This document shows, piece after piece, positions 6,890-11,884 of a stretch of DNA of 11,884 bases. The notes beneath the pieces were generated by a model. That model searched no databases. It saw only the letters and a program-made list of their open reading frames with translations, and was not told where the DNA came from. The position numbers and the translations under genes were made by a program. This DNA comes from Larix sibirica. Lineage: Eukaryota; Streptophyta; Pinopsida; Pinales; Pinaceae. The stretch covers positions 31,578 to 43,461 of the forward strand of contig NWUY0300008555.1 of assembly GCA_004151065.3 (NCBI GenBank), read 5' to 3'. Position 1 is the stretch's first letter, and every line of letters starts with the position of its first letter.

Positions 6890-7814
6890 TCTAATGGGAT
6901 TCAGATAAAATTAGCTATTTGATTCAACCATTAACCGTATACATATTTTTAAATTCGCTGAATCATACGACTTTGATTATAACATGTACATATTTTCAAA
7001 TTCTCTGAATCTTATGACTTTGGTCATAACATGTAGAAAGATATTTTAGGTGTTGTAAAAGTTTCATATGTAATTTTTAAAGATTTACTAAATGGTGTCC
7101 CTAAAGAGGCATTCATTCTATTCCTTATCCTCTTCGTGATATATGAAAACTGAAAAGCCTTTACTACTTCATATAAGAACATATGGTTAAACGTAGGGAA
7201 AGTTTTTTTCATTTTTTGTTTTTTTCTCGAAAGTTAAATCATTCATTCGTCTTGCTCAGGTTTTGTTATGTTATGTGTTGCATTTGTATGTTTACATATG
7301 TGATTAAACTTTTAATAATCATATGTTTTTTATTAGTTTATTCATGATGTGGTATGGGGATCATATTTGGTTTAGGCCACACCAATGCTTAATATGGATG
7401 GATTTTAAGTGCTTTTTTTTGCTACTTTATGAGGTTCAAACTTGGGTTGCCATGCAAAACGAGGTCGGCCAAAACCAATCATGTCTGATGAATCAAAAAA
7501 GATAAAAAGATAGACATTGTCTACATGGTAAGCAGGGGTAGGCCCACTATACAAACACTTGTTGCAACCTTAGTTATTGAATGAGATCATCCCTATATGT
7601 GGACTATCAAGCCACTAAAGGTAGCCTATTAAGTATGTTATAGATTACACATATCAAAAGACACTAATCAATGAATAATGTTTATAGCCATTGTTCTCCC
7701 ATGCACTTTTGGTATCTTAATTTTAATTTTATGTGGAATTATTATGTTCACTGGTTCATAAAATTAAGAGAAAGCATTGTTGAATTTCTTACAATATTCA
7801 ATCATTATCCCTAT
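6890..7814. other. AT-rich spacer with no gene seen
   Basis: Between LINE B and the AP2/ERF remnant. It contains the 47-bp tandem duplication (6940-7033), T-rich runs near 7200-7230 and a small palindrome TAGACATTGTCTA (7511-7523). Short open frames (7024-7212 on -, 7323-7505 on +) show no domain. The missing N-terminal part of an AP2 domain was looked for up to 7814 and not seen. Confidence 0.5.
6940..7033. repeat. 47-bp tandem duplication, two units
   Basis: Units 6940-6986 and 6987-7033 both begin TACATATTTT and end TAACATG. They abut exactly and differ at six positions, so about 87% identical. They lie some 50 bases beyond the 5' end of LINE B. Confidence 0.85.
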
Positions 7815-8441
7815 TTGAGGGGAGCCAATGCCAAGACGAACTTTCCAGCTCCCTCCCTCCTTCTCGACAGCCTCTAGAACCAGAGCTACATGACTTCCAG
7901 TGCTACCAGAATTCCAGCTCCTCTGCTTCCCTCTACGCCTGCTAATCATCGCAGAAACAAGAATAAGACGTCTGTGAGTTCCATCGTCCTTGAATGGAGG
8001 GACCGGGAATGGAGGGAGTGCGCAATCACAACATGAGTCGTACTATTGCGCCTACGTCTCCCATTCCCATTCCCCACAATCTTGTGGACTACGCTACTCT
8101 TCTACAACAACTACGTCCAATGGGGATGTCGTTGTTAGGGGTAGATTGTGGGAACTCAGATGATGAAGAGACACAGAGACCATGATTGGATGGAAGTAGG
8201 CGTAATGAACAATATACTTTCTGCAGCCGTGCAATCAAGCGTTGGCGATTCGTCTTCGTCTTCGAGCGTGGTAAACACACAACTACCCCCCTACCTCCTA
8301 CAAAGGAAAACGTCACGCCGCGGTCAAAGCTCGAATCTCGGTGGTCTCTCCTTCCAATTGCAAGAGGGAGTAGTACCGTGTCATGGGCACCTTATGATGT
8401 TCTACGTACACCGCCACGTCGGTTACACTTACACTAATTAG
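7815..8441 (+). pseudogene. AP2/ERF transcription-factor remnant, 5'-truncated
   Basis: AP2/ERF proteins are plant DNA-binding regulators. The frame at 7815-7847 reads LRGANAKTNFP, the C-terminal end of an ERF-type AP2 domain (consensus RG..AKTNFP), followed by APSLLLDSL and a TAG at 7875-7877. The same frame then continues (Thr/Pro/Ser-rich, with NKNKTSVSSIVLEW) to a TGA at 8034. A second frame, 7994-8182, reads on with IPIPHNLVDYATLLQQLRP and an acidic SDDEE. Near 8180 the reading returns to the original frame (DHDWMEVGVMNNILSAAVQ, then six Ser) and ends in TAG at 8439-8441. Two compensating frameshifts plus one stop in one original gene explain this best. Only about 11 of the roughly 58 AP2 residues remain, and the break at 7815 could be truncation or an intron acceptor (TTTGAG at about 7814-7819). 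The segment is visibly GC-richer than its flanks. The subgroup is not assignable. Confidence 0.5.
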
Positions 8442-9486
8442 ATTTTGCAGGGCCTAGCTCTGCTATGGGATAGACAGGAACACCATATAATTCCGTTGGT
8501 TGCCCTACGTATAATAATTTCTCTCTTGAATCATTGAAATTCGAGATTTCTTTCTCTTGATTCAATAATTCCTTAAAATATTAAACCTATTTCATAAATC
8601 TGAGGATTTGTCGAGGCATTGATTCATATATAAAATGGAATGGAACACTTCATATGTGGCCTGGTCCTTACACCAGCTGGGGGAAGTGATCCGGGGAAGA
8701 AGCCTCGTCGCTTCCTGCCTGTTCAAGTGCCATCAAAACGAAATGAATTTCATCAATCAACGAAAACTCCCGCAACAAATATAGCATGCTTAAACTATCG
8801 CAACATATATATACAATGAGTGTGCTTAAACTACTACAACAGAGAGTGTTATTTCAGATTATTAGTGAATAGCGTGTGTATTTCTTAGATAACTGATTTC
8901 TGCGTGAATCGAAATGAGCTTTATATTCCCATCCAGAGGATCCCTTCTGCTTTGCATGGTACTGCTTCTTGCCCCCAAGCCAAAATTTTGGAACTTGCAG
9001 ATGAATAATGCCCGCAGGGCCGCAAGCCAAATCAAGCAAGTTTCAGTGTAGGCCATTTATTGTCTTATTCCATCTCAGTTTTCCATGAGCTTCCTGTCAG
9101 GGCTTTCCCAGTGTATTTTCGCACTGACCACTGAGTCCCCTTGTCCCGGCCACTGCCAGTCTCTAAGATCAGTCTACGTTTCCCCTGAACAGGGTGGATA
9201 GTGTTTGCCAGTCGCTACAATAAAGGAGAGTACTGGAGAATTGGGAATCGATTCGGGATCAAGCTGGTTTTGGGGAATAGTTTGGTGCATATTTACTTTT
9301 TTTGAGAATCAGGGAGCAGAAATTGCAGGCGAGCGGCGCGAGTCCCACTGACAAAAGGAGACCAGTTATTGAAGGCCTGAACGGTGAGTGACTGACAATT
9401 GTAAGTGACAGTGAAAACGATGAGGGACAAAGTGAAAGGTGTGGTCATTGCCATTGTGGCTAGACAGCACCAAAATATTAATTATG
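8442..9486. other. Spacer with mixed composition and weak exon-like signals
   Basis: No recognisable gene. A 50-codon frame starts at 8635, right behind a TATATAAAA. A 45-codon frame (8914-9051) begins with a hydrophobic stretch (LLLCMVLLLA) that resembles a secretion signal, but it overlaps minus-strand frames (8854-9056) of similar quality and has no family. Positions 9060-9400 are less AT-rich than the surroundings, and ACGGTGAGTG at 9381-9390 fits a plant 5' splice site. A degenerate repeat (GCTTAAACTA at 8788 and 8824, spacing 36) is also present. Confidence 0.4.
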
Positions 9487-9507
9487 CTTGCAACTTGCAA
9501 CTTGCAA
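9487..9507. repeat. Three tandem copies of CTTGCAA
   Basis: Three exact 7-base units plus a partial fourth (CTT). Short slippage-type repeat at the border of a very AT-rich block. Confidence 0.8.
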
Positions 9508-9529
9508 CTTTAATGATATGTGTTATTTA

Positions 9530-9999
9530 AGGATATTTTTATTTAAAAATAATTAATATAAATTTATTATCTAAATTTAAAATTAAAATTTAAAAAAATA
9601 TATATAATAAATTTTGTAAACATAAATATAATTATTAAAAAGACTGGTATTAATTTTTTTGATATTGAATAAATAAATTTATATGGTGTAGTCTAAATAT
9701 TTTAAGTTTTCAATATTTTCTCACTATATTTTATGTCTTATTTTGTTCAGGTTAGATTGGAAATTTATAAAAAAAATCATAGAATCACATATATTAGGTA
9801 TGGAAATTGCTTAATTTGGGTGTCATGGGAGCATTAGATGGTGCTAAATCTATTTATGGATTCAGAAACACAATTTAAACAAGTAAAAATATGGATTTTA
9901 CCAAAATATTTTTTTATCTAATTCTGACCAAAACCCACCGTAAAGTCGAAAACGTAGAATAAATGGACTGTAATGGGTTTATCGTTGGTTGTTTATGGG
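9530..9999. other. Very AT-rich spacer
   Basis: Positions 9530-9690 are almost only A and T with runs such as AAATTTAAAATTAAAATTTA. The rest to 9999 is moderately AT-rich. Stops occur in every frame and no gene or recognisable element is seen. Confidence 0.6.
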
Positions 10000-10053
10000 C
10001 CCATGGTTTTGGGTATCCCATGGTATTTTCCCATGGTATTATTCCATGGGATA
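10000..10053. repeat. Cluster of four CCATGG palindromes with an inverted repeat
   Basis: CCATGG occurs at 10001, 10018, 10031 and 10044, the last three spaced exactly 13 bases apart. TATCCCATGG (10014-10023) and CCATGGGATA (10044-10053) are perfect reverse complements around 20 bases that contain the third copy. The units alternate with TATT-type sequence, so the block could have formed by duplication of a 13-base unit. Confidence 0.7.
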
Positions 10054-11427
10054 AATCCTATTTAAGGACTTGAGGTACTCTATNGATCTGAAAATGAGAA
10101 GCTTGAGCTTACAATATATGAAAAAGTCTCTAAAATTGAACCCCCTTGTTCTACATAAGTCACAGGCTTTACAACCTTTACAAAATAGTTCAAGATCCTA
10201 TAAAACTGGATCGAACTTGCTAAAAATAGAAAGTTAAAACAGTTTGAATAAAACTAGGAAAAGATCCTATTTTATAGGTCAAACTATTATCCTATCAATC
10301 TTCATGATCTTCGACAACTGCAGCAAGTCTTCATAGGATGATGGATGAGGTTGAAAATGCCACCTTGGCAGATAGGTCATTTTTTGCCAAAAATAGGCAA
10401 CAAATTTTATCTTTTTTCACCTTGCTGGCACCTCCAAAACTAGAACAAAACACTAAAACAGATGCCCTTAATTATAACCTTCGCTCAGAAACCATCCTCG
10501 TGCCAATTGGAATAAAACAACTTAGATCTGTGCAAAAAGAATAGCATTCTTCTAGTCTCTGTGCTTTCGGTGGTTTAGAGGCAAAAATTCATGGAGGGTA
10601 AGCCACTGAAAGTTCTGGTTTTGGTGGCTAAAAACGCCTTTTGAGATCTGTGCAAGTTGCCGAAACCACGGGCTTTGAAATTATTTCCAAAGCTGTCAAA
10701 CTGAATTTTCATTTTGCATTTAGATTTTATGTCTCGTTTCTAGCAAATTTGAGCAATAAGAGAAAATCACTTTCCTCTGCATTCATAGATTAATGGTTTT
10801 TATTTATATTGAGTTGCCATGCTCTGTCTCCATGATATGCTTCATTTTCTTGACCTGTATAATCTTTGGCACCCGTAACTTTCTCTCATATTTTTGGAAT
10901 GCAGGTCAGAAGATACTATAGACAAAAAATGATCAACGAGAGCTTGATGAAGGATTCATTTTTAAGAAAAGGCTTATGGATAGGGAAAAATGAGTAAATA
11001 GTTTAGACAATTTCAGCACAATGAATAAAGTGCTTTGAAATTTACAAAACCATTTGAGGAGATAACATCTCTCTTCAATGAAAATTGGTTTTCTGGAAAG
11101 CAAGTTCTGTGTATATATTGTGTGTGAATCTCCAGGGACTAGCCATCCTACCGATCGTATTTCTTTTTGCTTCCTTTGCAATTTCGTTTCCATATTTTCA
11201 CACGATTTAAATTAATTATTTAGTGCAGATTTTGTTCCATTTAAATTTTCCTTGAGTTGTATAGTATTACCTAATGCCTCATGGATGGAAATGTACACAT
11301 ATAAATCCTGAACACATCTACATGAAGAGAGCATTAATCTGCGTGAAGTGGATATAAATCTCATTTGTGTGCAGCCTTAATCTTCTGTATGAGCTTAATG
11401 CACATAATGTTGACTAAATTTTAGTTA
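10054..11427. other. Spacer with no identified gene
   Basis: AT-rich with scattered short frames. The longest forward one (10338-10541, 68 codons, starting MMDEVENATLADRSFFAKNR) reads partly like protein but has no domain I recognise. An ATG at 10591 opens a 17-codon frame (MEGKPLKVLVLVAKNAF) whose GGTAAG could also be a splice donor. A pyrimidine-rich stretch ending TTTTTGGAATGCAG at 10904 resembles a splice acceptor, followed by a 30-codon open frame to TAA at 10995. None of this joins into a convincing gene. The ambiguous base at 10084 is at the left side. Confidence 0.4.
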
Positions 11428-11884
11428 TTTTTTTCAATAGAAAAAAATAAACTTACTATTAATACTGTGAAATAGTAATATAGATCCAACTGTTAAAAAG
11501 TATCACAGGGGATATCAACCCTAAATAAACAAGCATAGTTACATCCCAAGAGCACAAATCACCTCATACACAGAGGGCCAAATATAGTTCCATAAATAAT
11601 GATAAGCACAGCGTCAAAGACGCATCGATACAGTCAACAGTCATCTAGTGCCAGAAATAACGATAAGCATAGCGTCAAAGGCACACCAATAGCCAAAGAC
11701 GCACAAACAGTAACTAGAGACGGCAGATCCGACCACAAGAGCCTCATCAAAATATAAATACAAACAGCAAATTATATAGCCGATCAGTAGTTCATAAAAT
11801 ATAAATACTAACAGCAAAAATATATAGATCCGCCATGGTCCAATGTCGAACATAAGACCAACGAGTAGTTGGTGAAGCATGGAA
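11428..11884 (-). mobile_element. Second LINE B-family copy, 3' end only (runs off the window)
   Basis: This stretch aligns from its T-run (11428-11434, the A-tail in element sense) to the window edge with 4277-4709 of LINE B, in the same orientation and at roughly nine bases in ten. It has the same 3' hairpin (11454-11477) and the same 61-bp repeat spacing. It differs by a shorter tail and an extra internal duplication (11749-11779 against 11796-11827). Only 3' UTR is visible, because the ORF2 stop would lie beyond the edge. The minus-strand open frame over 11641-11880 is therefore chance reading of UTR. Confidence 0.85.
11749..11827 (-). repeat. About 31-bp duplication specific to the second LINE copy
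   Basis: AAAATATAAATACAAACAGC begins the first unit (11749-11779), and a near-identical unit spans 11796-11827 (ACTAACAGC in place of ACAAACAGC). LINE B has only one such unit at the equivalent place (about 4619-4652), so the duplication arose in this copy or its immediate source. Confidence 0.7.

Noticed and set aside
4255-6910. Target-site duplication of LINE B
   Set aside because: The flanks at 4255-4271 and after about 6870 share only scattered short matches. No clear direct repeat of 7 bases or more is seen.
7428-7455. GGTTCAAAC, resembling a tRNA T-loop
   Set aside because: No pairing T stem, acceptor stem or D arm can be built around it.
8635-8784. 50-codon forward frame behind a TATATAAAA
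   Set aside because: A TATA box ends right at the ATG, too close for the start to be in the transcript, and the product matches nothing I know.
8914-9051. 45-codon frame with a signal-peptide-like start
   Set aside because: Short, no family, and the opposite strand has open frames of equal quality over the same bases.
11641-11880. Minus-strand hydrophobic 79-codon open frame
   Set aside because: It sits wholly in the LINE 3' UTR. The matching region of the first copy is non-coding.
1-11884. CRISPR array, bacterial operons, rRNA genes, LTR pairs
   Set aside because: No regularly spaced direct repeats of suitable length, no bacterial gene organisation, no rRNA-like sequence and no paired long terminal repeats were found. 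The only long direct repeat is the LINE 3' end.

Overview
The window looks like nuclear intergenic DNA from a seed plant with a large, repeat-rich genome. A gymnosperm or other big-genome plant is plausible, but the species cannot be fixed from sequence alone. The signs are decayed L1-type LINE retrotransposons with plant-style ORF1 (DUF4283-like domain plus zinc knuckle) and a plant-style C-terminal RNase H, a fragment resembling the plant-specific AP2/ERF domain, AT-rich spacers, and two ambiguous bases (272 and 10084) that suggest a draft assembly. I see no intact protein-coding gene.

Layout. Positions 1-600 hold a possible broken coding stretch followed by a poly(A)-signal-like hexamer. 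Positions 600-1100 are spacer with a strong 10-bp-stem hairpin (934-960) and a pyrimidine tract. From about 1140 to 4170 runs LINE A on the + strand: decayed ORF1 (about 1140-2307), a TAATG junction, then decayed ORF2 with endonuclease and the N-terminal part of reverse transcriptase, breaking off after RT motif A. From about 6890 down to 4272 runs LINE B on the - strand. It is 5'-truncated and retains only the C-terminal part of RT, the zf-RVT zinc-finger region and an RNase H with all four catalytic acidic residues, followed by a 0.53-kb 3' UTR and an A-tail. A and B therefore lie tail to tail. Positions 6890-7810 are AT-rich spacer with a 47-bp tandem duplication. Positions 7815-8441 carry a GC-richer, broken remnant that begins inside an AP2/ERF domain. 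Positions 8442-11425 are spacer with simple repeats, a CCATGG cluster and weak exon-like signals. From 11428 to the window end is a second copy of the LINE B 3' end, in the same orientation as the first.

Nothing here forms a working pathway. The biology is transposon insertion and decay. The most informative signals are the nature of that decay (in-frame stops that are all TAG in LINE B, stops at conserved tryptophan codons in LINE A, a frame otherwise undisturbed over 1.8 kb), the shared structured 3' end of the LINE B family, and the AP2/ERF remnant. I found no convincing previously undescribed system.
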